Notes under the pieces: generated by a model
What the model was told of the DNA's origin: nothing
What the model saw: only the letters and a program-made list of their open reading frames with translations
The model's database searches: none
In this document: positions 26,676-36,315 of the stretch, piece by piece
Layout: every line of letters begins with the position of its first letter
How positions within the stretch are numbered: position 1 is the stretch's first letter
Assembly: GCA_964598395.1 (NCBI GenBank)
Contig: CAZRBW010000003.1
Location: 1 to 64,000, forward strand
Direction of reading: 5' to 3'
Source of the DNA: CAXBDP01 sp964598395
Lineage (GTDB): Bacteria > Bacteroidota > Bacteroidia > Cytophagales > Cyclobacteriaceae
DNA: 64,000 nucleotides
Program-made: the position numbers and the translations under genes

Positions 26676-27926
26676 ATGGATAAAAAGAAGCAAATAGTAA
26701 TCGTTGGTGGAGGGTTTGCTGGCATTTCATTTCTTAAAGAAATCGACACTAAGCTGTTTGATGTGATACTAATTGACAAACTAAATCATCATCAGTTCCA
26801 GCCATTGTTTTATCAAGTTGCCACTTCCCAGCTTGAACCTTCTAGTATTTCATTTCCATTCCGCTACATTTTTAGAAACAATAAGGAGATACGCATAAGA
26901 CTAGCCAATGTCAATAATGTTGATGTGAGCACTAATAAAATCCATACGTCTATTGGTGAGTTCAAGTATGATTATCTGATACTTGCGATGGGCTGTAGTA
27001 CAAATTTCTTCGGAAATGATGAGATTAGTAAAAATGCCTACACGTTGAAATCAACTTATGATGCGATCACAATTAGAAATCAAGTATTACAAAATTTTGA
27101 AGATATCATTAACGACTCGGAAAATAAAAAAGAGGAATTACTAAATATTGTAATTGTTGGAGCTGGCCCAACTGGCGTCGAATTGGCTGGTTCTTTTGCG
27201 GAAATTAAAGAAAATATTTTGCCAAGAGATTTCCATAGAATCGACTTTTCTAGGCTTAAAATTTATTTGATAGAAGGAAGTAAAAATACGCTTAACAGTA
27301 TGAGTGAAAAAAGCCAAAGTGATTCAAGGAGATACTTGAAAAAACTTGGTGTAGAAGTATTTACGGAAACAACCGTAAAATCGTATGATGGCGAAGCATT
27401 GGCAACCGATACAGGTAAAATTATAAAGACGAAATTTGTTATATGGGCTGCAGGAATTATTGCCAATCCAATAGAAGGTATACCAAAAGAAGCTATCAGG
27501 AGAGGGAATAGGTTGAAAGTGGACCGAGTAAATAAGCTAGATAACAGCGAAAATATATTTGTTTTGGGCGACATGGCCTATATGGAAACGCCAAATTATC
27601 CAACAGGTCATCCTCAATTAGCCAATGTTGCCATTAATCAAGGGAAAAATTTGGCTCAGAATCTAAAAAGAATTGAATTGGCAAAACCCTTAAAAGAGTA
27701 TGAGTACAAAGATTTGGGAACTATGGCTACAATTGGCAGGAATAAATCAGTTGTAGATTTACCTTTTGTTCATTTAAAAGGGTTTTTTGCATGGTTAATA
27801 TGGATGTTTTTACACTTAATGCTAATTCTTAGTGTCCGCAACAAACTTATCGTTTTTATTAACTGGACTTGGGCTTATATCACAAAAAATACCGCATTGA
27901 GAATTATTATTAAGGATAATAAATGA
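26676..27926 (+). CDS. ndh: Type II NADH:quinone oxidoreductase-like flavoprotein
   Basis: 416 residues from the ATG at 26676; a TTG two codons earlier is an alternative. First Rossmann motif IVIVGGGFAGISFL binds FAD, the second IVIVGAGPTGVELAGSF (about 156-172) binds NADH, and IFVLGDMAY is the C-terminal FAD motif. PTGHPQLANVAINQG matches NDH-2 enzymes. The C-terminal helix rich in Trp and Leu (HLKGFFAWLIWMFLHLMLIL) fits membrane association. It passes electrons from NADH to quinone without pumping protons. Confidence 0.9.
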   Translation: MDKKKQIVIVGGGFAGISFLKEIDTKLFDVILIDKLNHHQFQPLFYQVATSQLEPSSISFPFRYIFRNNKEIRIRLANVNNVDVSTNKIHTSIGEFKYDYLILAMGCSTNFFGNDEISKNAYTLKSTYDAITIRNQVLQNFEDIINDSENKKEELLNIVIVGAGPTGVELAGSFAEIKENILPRDFHRIDFSRLKIYLIEGSKNTLNSMSEKSQSDSRRYLKKLGVEVFTETTVKSYDGEALATDTGKIIKTKFVIWAAGIIANPIEGIPKEAIRRGNRLKVDRVNKLDNSENIFVLGDMAYMETPNYPTGHPQLANVAINQGKNLAQNLKRIELAKPLKEYEYKDLGTMATIGRNKSVVDLPFVHLKGFFAWLIWMFLHLMLILSVRNKLIVFINWTWAYITKNTALRIIIKDNK

Positions 27927-28283
27927 CTCATAATGAGCAAGAAGATTATATTTATTGGTCTGTTTTAGTAACTTTCTTTTTATGATAAGATAAGTGAACA
28001 ATCCTCAAAGAGAAAATGGAATTCACATGCTAATCGATCAAAACCCGTGTCATACCGACTATCTATCGGTAGAATAAAGAAAACAAATACACAGCCTTTT
28101 TGGCTGGTCTTAACTTGGCTCAGATAAGCGAGTTCTCCTTAATTTTCGCTTGCTTTCTATCCTCCCGCAAATCTTCAATGCATTGCAATTCGAGTGCACA
28201 ATAACCCTAATTTTATTGCTTTTCATTTTTAGATATGAAATTTGTCTTTATCTTATTGAAAATAAATAAGCTTTTACTAAACT
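27927..28283. other. Spacer upstream of the PPK2 genes
   Basis: 357 bases. It contains the octamer at 28161, two short hairpins (accga-ctatcta-tcggt near 28052 and cagcc-tttt-ggctg at about 28094) and no gene. The hairpins are too weak and lack a T tract, so I do not call a terminator. Confidence 0.5.
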
Positions 28284-29132
28284 ATGAATTTCGAGGAAGC
28301 AGAATTTCTAGCATTAAAAAATAGACAAGAGTTTATTAGCGCTGCTAGCAAAAAAAACATTGATATAAGTAACGCCATCAATAAGCTAAAATACGAAACC
28401 GTACTTACCCAATTACAAACCGAGCTTGTGGCATTGCAACAGTGGATTCACCAAAATAAAATGCGGGTGGTGGTGATATTTGAAGGGAGGGATGCGGCTG
28501 GTAAGGGTGGTTCGATAAAGCGATTTACCGAGCATCTAAATCCTCGATATTCTAATAGAATAGCCCTGCCAAAGCCTACCGAAATTGAAAGAGGCCAATG
28601 GTATTTTCGTAGGTATATAAAAGAATTGCCAAACCCTGGGGAAATTGTGTTCTTTGATAGGAGCTGGTATAATCGAGCTGTAGTAGAGCCTGTAATGGGT
28701 TTTTGCAATGCAAAGGAATACAATCAATTTATGGTTCAAGTGCCTGAATTTGAGCATATGTTACACGAAGATGGTGTAAAAGTTATCAAATTTTGGTTTT
28801 CGATTTCCAAAGACGAACAGAAGAATCGGTTTACAGCAAGGCTGAAAAGTCCACTGAAAAGATGGAAGTACAGTCCTGTGGATATGAAAGGACAAGAATT
28901 GTGGGAAAGCTACACCAAATACAAAGAATTAATGTTCAGCCGAACCCACACCAATTATAGTCCATGGATTATCGTGAAAACGAATGATAAAAAGCAGGCT
29001 CGACTTGAGAGTATGCGGTATGTATTGTCTCAATTCGATTTTCCATTGAGTGCAAAATCGTCTGTTTCTATCTTTCCCGATCCTAATATAATCATGCGAT
29101 ATCATCGTAGTGCCGACCAAATAGATATATAA
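28284..29132 (+). CDS. Polyphosphate kinase 2, first of a tandem pair
   Basis: 282 residues. Walker A VIFEGRDAAGKGGS (about 65-78), the lid segment SPLKRWKYSPVD, and Walker B FFDRSWYNRAVVEPVMGF match the PPK2 family, class I size. PPK2 transfers phosphate between polyphosphate and nucleotides, usually regenerating GTP or ATP. The second PPK2 begins 6 bp downstream; the copies are clearly paralogous but well diverged. The N-terminus is longer than in the second copy. Confidence 0.93.
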   Translation: MNFEEAEFLALKNRQEFISAASKKNIDISNAINKLKYETVLTQLQTELVALQQWIHQNKMRVVVIFEGRDAAGKGGSIKRFTEHLNPRYSNRIALPKPTEIERGQWYFRRYIKELPNPGEIVFFDRSWYNRAVVEPVMGFCNAKEYNQFMVQVPEFEHMLHEDGVKVIKFWFSISKDEQKNRFTARLKSPLKRWKYSPVDMKGQELWESYTKYKELMFSRTHTNYSPWIIVKTNDKKQARLESMRYVLSQFDFPLSAKSSVSIFPDPNIIMRYHRSADQIDI

Positions 29133-29138
29133 GTTGCT

Positions 29139-29909
29139 ATGGAAAAGCTAAGTAAAAATGCCGTAAAGCTCTTAAATAGTAAAATTGGTTTAAAATACCT
29201 TTTAGCTGACAAGGAGATTGATTTGAAGAAGGTATTGAATCGAACCAGATATGAATATGAACTTGTTCGATTGCAAGCTAGGCTAGTAAAGTTGCAAACT
29301 TGGGTTATTGAAAATGGCAAAAAAGTAGTAGTGATATTTGAAGGACGGGATGCTGCAGGAAAAGGCGGTGCGATTCGTCGAATCACTGAACATATAAATC
29401 CACGTCATTTTAAAATTATTGCACTTGATATACCTTCAGAGGACGAAGCTCACCAATGGTTTTTTCAGCGATATGTCAACCATTTACCCAAGCCGGGCCA
29501 AATGGTCTTCTTTGATCGGAGCTGGTATAATCGGGCAATTGTGGAGCCTGTGAATGGATTCTGTACAGATAAGGAGTATCGAGTATTCATGAGCCAAGTG
29601 AATGAATTCGAAAAAATGCTTATCCAATCAGAGATCTATTTGATTAAGTTTTATTTCTCTATCAACAAAGCAGAGCAAGCACAACGCTTTGATGATATTG
29701 AAAATAGTCCGCTGAAGAGATGGAAATTGACAGCCGTCGACAAAAGAGCACAGGAGCTTTGGGATGATTACACCAAATACAAGAACGCTATGTTTGAAGC
29801 TACTAATACTCAACTAGCACCTTGGACAGTTATTGAGGCAAATAAAAAAACTAAAGCAAGAATTGCAGCCATAAATCATATTCTGCGTACTATACCATAT
29901 GCATTGTAG
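29139..29909 (+). CDS. Polyphosphate kinase 2, second of a tandem pair
   Basis: 256 residues. Walker A VIFEGRDAAGKGGA (about 66-79), FFDRSWYNRAIVEPVNGF and SPLKRWKLTAVDKRAQELW are present, so the active site looks intact. Divergence from copy one at the flanks of each motif suggests different nucleotide preference, which the sequence does not settle. Followed after 65 bp by the HPF-like gene, perhaps in the same transcript. Confidence 0.93.
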   Translation: MEKLSKNAVKLLNSKIGLKYLLADKEIDLKKVLNRTRYEYELVRLQARLVKLQTWVIENGKKVVVIFEGRDAAGKGGAIRRITEHINPRHFKIIALDIPSEDEAHQWFFQRYVNHLPKPGQMVFFDRSWYNRAIVEPVNGFCTDKEYRVFMSQVNEFEKMLIQSEIYLIKFYFSINKAEQAQRFDDIENSPLKRWKLTAVDKRAQELWDDYTKYKNAMFEATNTQLAPWTVIEANKKTKARIAAINHILRTIPYAL

Positions 29910-29974
29910 CATTGCTTGCAATTCTATTTAAAATAGTATTTCAATTTTTCTAATTATACATAAAACCATTATCA

Positions 29975-30289
29975 ATGAAAATTCAACTTAATTCAGACAA
30001 TAATATCGAAGGAACAGATGACCTAAAGGGCTATTTGGACGAAACTATAAGCAAAGGCTTGAGCAGATTTTCAGAACAAATCACAAGAATAGAAGTCCAT
30101 GTTTCTGATGAGAACGGAGCGAAAGGTGGCCAAAAAGACAAACGTTGCTTATTAGAAGCTCGCTTAGCAGGTTTTGATCCTATAGCTGTTACTCATCAAG
30201 CTGATACGCTGCACCAATCTGTATCAGGCGCAGTTGATAAAATGAAAGCAGCCCTCGATACCCGGATTGGAAAGCTTAGAAATCATTAG
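29975..30289 (+). CDS. Ribosome hibernation factor, HPF/RaiA family
   Basis: 104 residues, the short HPF/RaiA length. The pattern KIQLNSDNNIEG..LKGYLDETISKGLSRFSEQITRIEVHVSDEN..CLLEARLAG..PIAVTHQADTLHQSVSGAVDKMKAALD gives the beta-alpha-beta-beta-beta-alpha fold of proteins that sit in the 30S decoding channel and silence ribosomes in starvation. The basic residues typical of the second helix are fewer than in E. coli HPF. It is the last gene before a strong terminator. Confidence 0.88.
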   Translation: MKIQLNSDNNIEGTDDLKGYLDETISKGLSRFSEQITRIEVHVSDENGAKGGQKDKRCLLEARLAGFDPIAVTHQADTLHQSVSGAVDKMKAALDTRIGKLRNH

Positions 30290-30298
30290 AATTTACAA

Positions 30299-30328
30299 TG
30301 CTGACCCATTAGAGTCAGCATTTTTTTT
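30299..30328 (+). terminator. Intrinsic terminator after the PPK2-HPF unit
   Basis: Stem tgctgac / gtcagca with an 8-base loop, followed by eight T. Confidence 0.9.
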
Positions 30329-30461
30329 CCCTTTCTATGCGTAATTATTGAATATCAATCATATAACGTCTACAATTTTCTGAATACATTATTTATCTAA
30401 CCCATTTTCAATTATATTAGCAACATCTAATGTATATACACGTATTTGTGACATATAATTA

Positions 30462-30917
30462 ATGAGGATGAAGCTAGAAGAAGCCATACAGCAGAAGAAG
30501 TTTGTAAGCGAGAGGCAAAAAGCCAACTTGAATATAATGTACACCTCCTCTTGGATCACGGGTAAGATTAGTTCGGTGCTCAAGCCTCACGGCATTTCAC
30601 CACAGCAATTCAACATTCTACGAATCCTGAACGGGCAAAAGGGTAAGCCAGCTACAGTGAAAATGCTAACCGAGCGAATGATTGACAAGATGTCAAATAC
30701 GAGCAGGTTGGTAGAGAAGCTCAAAATGAAAGGTTTGGTTGATCGCCGAGAATGTGAGCAAGATCGGAGACAAGTAGATATATTTCTGACTGATAACGGA
30801 TTAAAAATAATGAATGAGTGCTCTACTGAAATTTCGAATAAAGTAGAAGCGGCATTGAATCTGACGGAAGAAGAAGCTGGAATTTTAAATAAATTACTAG
30901 ATAAAATAAGAGCTTAG
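30462..30917 (+). CDS. MarR-family transcriptional regulator
   Basis: 151 residues. The winged-helix region runs from about 45 to 115: HGISPQQFNILRILNGQKGKPATVKMLTERMIDKMSNTSRLVEKLKMKGLVDRRECEQDRRQVDIFLTDNG is a classic MarR HTH and wing with the D-RR wing motif. It probably represses its own or a neighbouring gene in response to a small ligand. The acyl-ACP thioesterase gene follows but a terminator lies between them. An alternative ATG is two codons downstream. Confidence 0.9.
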   Translation: MRMKLEEAIQQKKFVSERQKANLNIMYTSSWITGKISSVLKPHGISPQQFNILRILNGQKGKPATVKMLTERMIDKMSNTSRLVEKLKMKGLVDRRECEQDRRQVDIFLTDNGLKIMNECSTEISNKVEAALNLTEEEAGILNKLLDKIRA

Positions 30918-30938
30918 CATGGCTTAAAATGTAAGTAC

Positions 30939-30966
30939 AAAGCGATCATGAGGTCGCTTTTTTTTA
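30939..30966 (+). terminator. Intrinsic terminator after the MarR gene
   Basis: aaagcgatc, loop atga, ggtcgcttt, followed by a run of T. Confidence 0.85.
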
Positions 30967-30992
30967 TTCAAGGCAATCTTGCATATTAGTTT

Positions 30993-31724
30993 ATGGATAA
31001 TATTTATCAACAAATATTCACGATACGAGCTTCTGAAATAGATCAACAAAAGCGATTGAGAATAGATGCATTTGCTGCCCAATTGCAAGAAGTAGCATGG
31101 GAGCATGCCAATGTTTTGAATGTAGGCAAGCAATTTTTTGAAGAAAATAGATTTTGGGTATTGTCTCGCTTGCAAATTAAAGTAAATAGATTGCCAACAT
31201 GGGGTGAAGAAGTTATACTAAAAACATGGCCAAAAGGAATTGATAAGCTTTTTGCGTTACGGGATTTTGAAATGAAAACGCGGGAGGGAGAAGTTCTTTT
31301 AAGTGCCACTTCGGCTTGGCTGATAATGAATAGAACATCCCGCCGTCCAATCCGCCCAGATGAAATAATAAGTAGGCTAAAACCAATAGCAAATGTAGAA
31401 GCTATAGCAGGTACGGCGCCAAAAATTGAAAGTGCCCAAACAACCTCCCGCCATATTTGCACACGAACGGCTCGAGCATCCGATTTGGATATGAACGGTC
31501 ATGTAAACAACGTTGCCTACCTCCGCTGGGCTTTAGATGGAGCAGCAGAATTGAGCGCTATAGAAGCTATGTCTTTTTCCGAAATATCAATAAATTATCA
31601 ATCAGAAAGCTTTTTACTTGAAGAAATAAGTCTTTCAATTGCTTCTGAATCAAATCATTCATGTATAATGACGGGTATTTCGAACCGTGACCAAAGAAAA
31701 GTATTTACGGTAAGGTTAAATTGA
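30993..31724 (+). CDS. Acyl-ACP thioesterase (double hot-dog)
   Basis: 243 residues. Two hot-dog domains as in plant and bacterial acyl-ACP thioesterases: RLRIDAFAAQLQEVAWEHANVL in the first helix, FWVLSRLQIKVNRLPTWGEEVILKTWP (about 52-78), and in the second domain the catalytic-type segment DMNGHVNNVAYLRW. The enzyme releases free fatty acids from acyl carrier protein. Two opposite octamer copies lie within the gene (31280, 31444). Confidence 0.9.
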   Translation: MDNIYQQIFTIRASEIDQQKRLRIDAFAAQLQEVAWEHANVLNVGKQFFEENRFWVLSRLQIKVNRLPTWGEEVILKTWPKGIDKLFALRDFEMKTREGEVLLSATSAWLIMNRTSRRPIRPDEIISRLKPIANVEAIAGTAPKIESAQTTSRHICTRTARASDLDMNGHVNNVAYLRWALDGAAELSAIEAMSFSEISINYQSESFLLEEISLSIASESNHSCIMTGISNRDQRKVFTVRLN

Positions 31725-31796
31725 ATAATTTGGATTAATTTCGAGTGGACAAAAGATTAAATCTGTCAAATTAATTATGGGTTATAGATCTTTCTT

Positions 31797-33827
31797 ATGA
31801 GAGCAGCTTCCTTTATCCTATTTACCTATGCGTTTATTGGTGTTGCTTTTTTTGCTTCTAGTCAAACCAAATTAGACAGTTTACTTACAGTGCTACCAGC
31901 CCAAAAGGATTTTGAGCAGCTCAAAACATTAAATAATCTTGTATATGAGTATGCTTTTTTCGATACAGAATCTGCTGAGTTTTATGGATTGAAAGCTTAT
32001 GATTTAGCTTCTCGCTTAGGAGATGAAAGAGAGAGGATAGAAACCATGAACTACTTTGGCATTGCTTTAATAGCCGCAAGGAAGTTTGACGATGCTAAAG
32101 AAATTTTGGAAAATGCTAGGGATCTTGCAGAAGAGAGCGGATATAAAAAAGCCTTAGCGAATGCTTTTAATAACTTAGGCAGGTACTATTATGCGCTATC
32201 TAATTTCCCAATTGCCCTAGAGCATTTTCTACTAGCTAAAGAACTCCGTGAAGAAATTGGAGATAGTTTGGGTTTGGCTGCTTCTTATAATAACCTAGGA
32301 GTGATTGAGAATCAGCAAGGGAATTATCAGCAAACTAGAGAGTATTTAGAAAAAGCATATTTTTTCTATTTGAAAACCGGTGACTTAGAAAGATCGGGTA
32401 CCTCCCTTAATAACATTGGTAATTTTTATAGAGATCAAGGATCTTTGGATAAAGCAATAGAAGCTTACCTTGAAGGCATCAGGATCATCGAGAAAGTAGG
32501 TAAGAATCATGAATTAGCCATTTTGCAAAATAACTTGGCCATTGCGTTGGCTAAAAACGACGAACTTGAAAGGGCATTAGAATTTGTAAATAAAGCCTTG
32601 GCATTTAGAAGGGCTGGTACTAATGACAATGAGAAGATTTCTGTATTGAACACTACGGGTAATATTTTGCTCCAGTTAGGTAAATTAGATAGTGCATTAA
32701 TCTTGTTGAAGGAAGCGGAAGAACTTATTATAGATAATACTCAAAATGCCTTGTATCTGGAAATTTCCAAGAATCTGGCTGATGCTTATGCAAATTTGGG
32801 AGATTATGATCAAGGTTTCTTGTATATGGAAAAAGCCTTTGCACTAAAAGACAGTGTGAATAGTGCAGAAAAGCAAAAAGCATTGCAAGAAATGAAAAAT
32901 CGCTTTGAACTTGATAAATATCAAGAGGAATTGGCAATGCTCAATTTAGAATCCGAATCTCAGCAAAACTCAATCAAGCGACTCTTTGTAATTAGTCTAG
33001 CAGTAGGGGCAATTGTGGTAATACTAGTGATTTTACTGTATTTTCTGTTCCGATCAAGCAACCAAAAAAAGAAATTAAACGATGAGCTTCAGCTTAGTTC
33101 AATGCTGATAGAGAAGCAAAGGAACTCCTTGATTGAGCTAAATAAGGAGAAGGATTATTTCTTAAGAATAGTGGCACATGATATTGCCAATCAGCTTGCC
33201 AACATAAAAGGCTTGCTTACCTTGATGGAGCATGACAAGAATGATGGAGTTGACAGATGTGAGTTGGATCATTATTGTGAAAGAATTGATAGCATCACTG
33301 GCAATATGATTCTGATGGTGCGCAAAGTTTTAGACGTTCGGAATTTAGAGTTAGCAGTACTTGTACCTGATATGAAATCAGTTAATGTTCATGATTTGAT
33401 TCAGAATTTACTTTTGTCTTACAAGGAAAAAGCGCGAAGTAAAAATATCAAAATCCTAGAACCTAAACTTTCGATTGAAGAAAGTATAATTTCTGATCCT
33501 CAGTTTTTGATGCAGGCATTGGATAATTTACTAAACAATGCCATCAAATTTTCTCCCGTGGATTCTCAAGTTGGTATTGATATTCAAAAAAATAGTGAGG
33601 CTCTAGTTTTTTCTGTTTTTGATGATGGTCCAGGTATTCCACCGAATGAATCTGATAGACTTTTCGAAAAATATTCGAAGCTATCAACTAAGCCCACAGC
33701 CGGCGAGGATTCCAATGGTTTGGGTTTATCTATAGTTCGAAAATATGTAACGGTTTTGGGTGGGGAAGTTTGGCAAGAAAATCGTCCAGAAGGAGGTTCA
33801 GTATTTAAGATTAAGCTACCATTGTGA
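31797..33827 (+). CDS. TPR-containing sensor histidine kinase
   Basis: 676 residues. Signal peptide or first helix at the N-terminus, then about seven TPR repeats (60-370), a coiled coil, a membrane helix at about 397-420 (LFVISLAVGAIVVILVILLYFLF), a HisKA domain with phospho-acceptor His461 (RIVAHDIANQL) and a HATPase domain with N box DNLLNNAIKFS, G1 FDDGPGIP and G2 GLGLSIVRKY. This periplasmic-TPR type is common in Bacteroidota. No response regulator is adjacent, so the partner is unknown. Confidence 0.93.
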   Translation: MRAASFILFTYAFIGVAFFASSQTKLDSLLTVLPAQKDFEQLKTLNNLVYEYAFFDTESAEFYGLKAYDLASRLGDERERIETMNYFGIALIAARKFDDAKEILENARDLAEESGYKKALANAFNNLGRYYYALSNFPIALEHFLLAKELREEIGDSLGLAASYNNLGVIENQQGNYQQTREYLEKAYFFYLKTGDLERSGTSLNNIGNFYRDQGSLDKAIEAYLEGIRIIEKVGKNHELAILQNNLAIALAKNDELERALEFVNKALAFRRAGTNDNEKISVLNTTGNILLQLGKLDSALILLKEAEELIIDNTQNALYLEISKNLADAYANLGDYDQGFLYMEKAFALKDSVNSAEKQKALQEMKNRFELDKYQEELAMLNLESESQQNSIKRLFVISLAVGAIVVILVILLYFLFRSSNQKKKLNDELQLSSMLIEKQRNSLIELNKEKDYFLRIVAHDIANQLANIKGLLTLMEHDKNDGVDRCELDHYCERIDSITGNMILMVRKVLDVRNLELAVLVPDMKSVNVHDLIQNLLLSYKEKARSKNIKILEPKLSIEESIISDPQFLMQALDNLLNNAIKFSPVDSQVGIDIQKNSEALVFSVFDDGPGIPPNESDRLFEKYSKLSTKPTAGEDSNGLGLSIVRKYVTVLGGEVWQENRPEGGSVFKIKLPL

Positions 33828-33920
33828 TTCTTTTAAAAACCAAGGAGCCTACCCAAGTTTTTTTTTCAAATTCCATCACAGATTTCTTAAGTCTATTTAT
33901 TCAAACAAGCAGGAAAAGCT

Positions 33921-33928
33921 TAATTTTG
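33921..33928 (+). promoter_or_regulatory. -7 element of yebC
   Basis: TAATTTTG fits the Bacteroidota TAnnTTTG element, 20 bp before the yebC start at 33949. The same string precedes prfA and ndk at similar distance. A TTG -33 element is not clear. Confidence 0.45.
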
Positions 33929-33948
33929 CCAGTCAAAAATCAATTTCT

Positions 33949-34656
33949 ATGGGAAGAGCATTCGAATTTCGCAAAGCACGCAAAATGAAGCGTTGGGGCC
34001 AAATGGCCAAAACCTTCACTAAAATAGGTAAGGATATTGTAATTGCTGTGAAGGAAGGAGGTCCAGAGCCTGAAGCTAATGCGCGTCTTCGTGCGATTAT
34101 TCAAAATGCCAAGGCAGTGAACATGCCGAAGGAAAATGTAGAGCGGGCAATCAAAAAAGCTAGCGCTAAAGATGTTGCGAACTACGAGGAGTTGATTTAT
34201 GAAGGCTATGGTCCACATGGAGTGGCCTTTCTAATTGAAACTGCAACTGACAACCCTTATCGTACTGTTGCTAATATCAGAATGTATTTTAGCAGATCAA
34301 ATGGCTCTTTGGGCACAAGTGGTTCAGTGGCTTTTATGTTTGATCACAAATGTTTTTTGAAAATCGCTGCGGATGGAATTGATGTAGAGGAATTGGAGTT
34401 TGAACTGATCGATTTTGGTGCCGAAGAGGTTTTTGAGGACGATGATCAAATAGCTATTTATGGTGATTTCACAGCTTTTGGCTCATTACAGAAATACTTA
34501 GAGGAAAAAGGACTTGAGGTTTTAAGTTCTGGTTTTGAGCGAATCCCATCGAATTTTGTAGAATTGGATGAAGAGCAGGAGGAAGAAATCCAAAAGCTTA
34601 TCGAAAAATTTGAAGAAGATGATGATGTTCAATCCGTCTTTCATAATATGCAGTAA
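33949..34656 (+). CDS. yebC: YebC/PmpR family regulator (TACO1-like)
   Basis: 235 residues from ATG 33949 (MGRAFEFRKARKMKRWGQMAKTFTKIGKDI), the canonical start; the frame is open further back to 33760 but those codons overlap the kinase gene. The family features are a basic N-terminus and VKEGGPEPEANARLRAIIQNAKAVNMPKENVERAIKKA, then NVRTYFSRSNGSLGTSGSVAFMF-type domains. YebC proteins aid translation of proline-rich stretches or bind DNA; both roles are reported in the family. Confidence 0.93.
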   Translation: MGRAFEFRKARKMKRWGQMAKTFTKIGKDIVIAVKEGGPEPEANARLRAIIQNAKAVNMPKENVERAIKKASAKDVANYEELIYEGYGPHGVAFLIETATDNPYRTVANIRMYFSRSNGSLGTSGSVAFMFDHKCFLKIAADGIDVEELEFELIDFGAEEVFEDDDQIAIYGDFTAFGSLQKYLEEKGLEVLSSGFERIPSNFVELDEEQEEEIQKLIEKFEEDDDVQSVFHNMQ

Positions 34657-34702
34657 TTCATTCTCAATTAGTTCTTTTTCCATCAGTTAGCGCACCCATT
34701 CA

Positions 34703-35230
34703 ATGAAGAAAATATATGTGGCATCCCGAAATCCTGTGAAAGTGGCTTGTACTCGAGCTGGATTTGAGCGGTGTTTTCCATATGTGATGTTTGATGTGGA
34801 AGGGGTGAATATTCCTTCTGGGGTACCTGACCAGCCAATGACTGATCAGGAAACTTACGATGGGGCAGTAAAGAGAGCTGAGCGAGCTAGAGAGGCTTTT
34901 CCTGATGGTGAATTTTGGGTTGGAATTGAAGGAGGGTTGGATCAAAAGAACGGTGCCATGGAAGCATTTGCCTGGGTGGTAATTATTGGCAAATTCAAAT
35001 CTGGAAAATCTAGAACTTCCACCTTTTTTCTGCCGCCAGCCATAGTTGAGCTAGTATTGAAAGGCCATGAGCTAGGTGATGCTACCGATATTATTTTCAA
35101 TAAAGACGGTACTAAAATGAAAAGTGGAGCAGTAGGGATGCTAACGCGCGATTTGCTTAACAGAACGGAATATTATGAGCAGGCTATTACACTTGCGTTA
35201 ATTCCATTTATCAATCCACACCTTTTCTGA
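34703..35230 (+). CDS. yjjX: Inosine/xanthosine triphosphatase (YjjX, DUF84)
   Basis: 175 residues. ASRNPVKVACTRAGFERCFP at the start, GVPDQPMTDQETYDGAVKRAERA, and WVGIEGGLDQKNGAMEAFAWVVI are the family blocks. It hydrolyses non-canonical purine triphosphates and protects nucleotide pools. Rather short of a terminator; the convergent gene on the - strand begins 5 bp after its stop. Confidence 0.9.
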   Translation: MKKIYVASRNPVKVACTRAGFERCFPYVMFDVEGVNIPSGVPDQPMTDQETYDGAVKRAERAREAFPDGEFWVGIEGGLDQKNGAMEAFAWVVIIGKFKSGKSRTSTFFLPPAIVELVLKGHELGDATDIIFNKDGTKMKSGAVGMLTRDLLNRTEYYEQAITLALIPFINPHLF

Positions 35231-35234
35231 TTTA

Positions 35235-36242
35235 TCAAAAACCTTTACTTCGTAAATTCTGGAAATAGGCTCGCATAGCTTGTTCCCAATTTGCATTCGC
35301 ATCCCAAGTATCACCAAGATAAATTTCTTGAGCGTAGAGCTGTCGCACATAATATTTGTGAACTAATTGGCCACCTGGTTGGGCATTTTCTTTAAAGCCA
35401 AGTATTTCTCGCAAGTTGCCTTCTGGCGCTCGCAGGAAGCTAAGAATCCACTGAAATCCATTCCGTCGAAGTACATCCTCGCTTATCGTAGCATTTACCA
35501 ATTCATATTTGTAAGGATAAGTTCTGGCAATTTCTTCCAGTCGTGCATTTTTTGAGCTCGCATTTGGGTCACTTTCTGGAAACATCCTTATGGCGAGGTT
35601 GTCCAATTTTAAATCTGGGTTATAGGTTTCAAACCGTTTGTTGGCTGGGATGCTTGCTGCTCTGAAAAACGCAGGGAAATCTGGAATAAGGAAATTGGTT
35701 GAAGCAATACTAGAGCTGCCTAATGCAGTTTTGAATGCCTCATTTAATTGTTCAAATTTATTGAAAGACACGTACCAAGCAGTTGCATTACCCTTCACAA
35801 AATCAGCATCTTTGCTAAATGGCGCAATAGTCAGTTCCATTCCTCCCGTTCTATTTTGCGATAATATCAGCACATTGGCAAATTGACGACGAAGTAATAA
35901 AGGCAGTAATTCTTTTTGTGCGTCAGGCCCAGCCACCACTTCTTCTAATTGATAATAGGCGATTGCATCAATTTTATTCTCTTGCAAAATAGGATGGATT
36001 TTCTTTGCCAAATCTTGCCATGAAGTATTGCCTGGAGATATCAAAACCATGCTTCGCTCACGAAGCAATTCTGGCGGCAAGGTATTGCCACTTTTCAATT
36101 GAGCTAGCTGTGGCATCACCTCTGTGGCTTGAGCATGACTTTTGATTGGCAATATTGCCCAACCGCAAATGATAATGACTGTTAAAAATCTAAAAAAATT
36201 CAATTTCAGTTTATATTTACCTTTGGATATAAAAGTAACCAC
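35235..36242 (-). CDS. Exported hypothetical protein
   Basis: 335 residues with a cleavable signal (FLTVIIICGWAILPIKSHAQ). The domain LRERSMVLISPGNTSWQDLAKKIHPILQENKIDAIAYYQLEEV and the next hydrophobic strand LILSQNRTGGMELTIAPF suggest an alpha/beta periplasmic domain. The C-terminal segment QLYAQEIYLGDTWDANANWEQAMRAYFQNLR is conserved-looking but not recognised. Convergent with yjjX. Function unknown. Confidence 0.65.
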   Translation of the reverse strand: MVTFISKGKYKLKLNFFRFLTVIIICGWAILPIKSHAQATEVMPQLAQLKSGNTLPPELLRERSMVLISPGNTSWQDLAKKIHPILQENKIDAIAYYQLEEVVAGPDAQKELLPLLLRRQFANVLILSQNRTGGMELTIAPFSKDADFVKGNATAWYVSFNKFEQLNEAFKTALGSSSIASTNFLIPDFPAFFRAASIPANKRFETYNPDLKLDNLAIRMFPESDPNASSKNARLEEIARTYPYKYELVNATISEDVLRRNGFQWILSFLRAPEGNLREILGFKENAQPGGQLVHKYYVRQLYAQEIYLGDTWDANANWEQAMRAYFQNLRSKGF

Positions 36243-36315
36243 AGCAAATTAACAACGCTATCAATCTAAGAATTTTATGAGCTCGATATATTTTTTTTCT
36301 AAAACCCATCAATCA

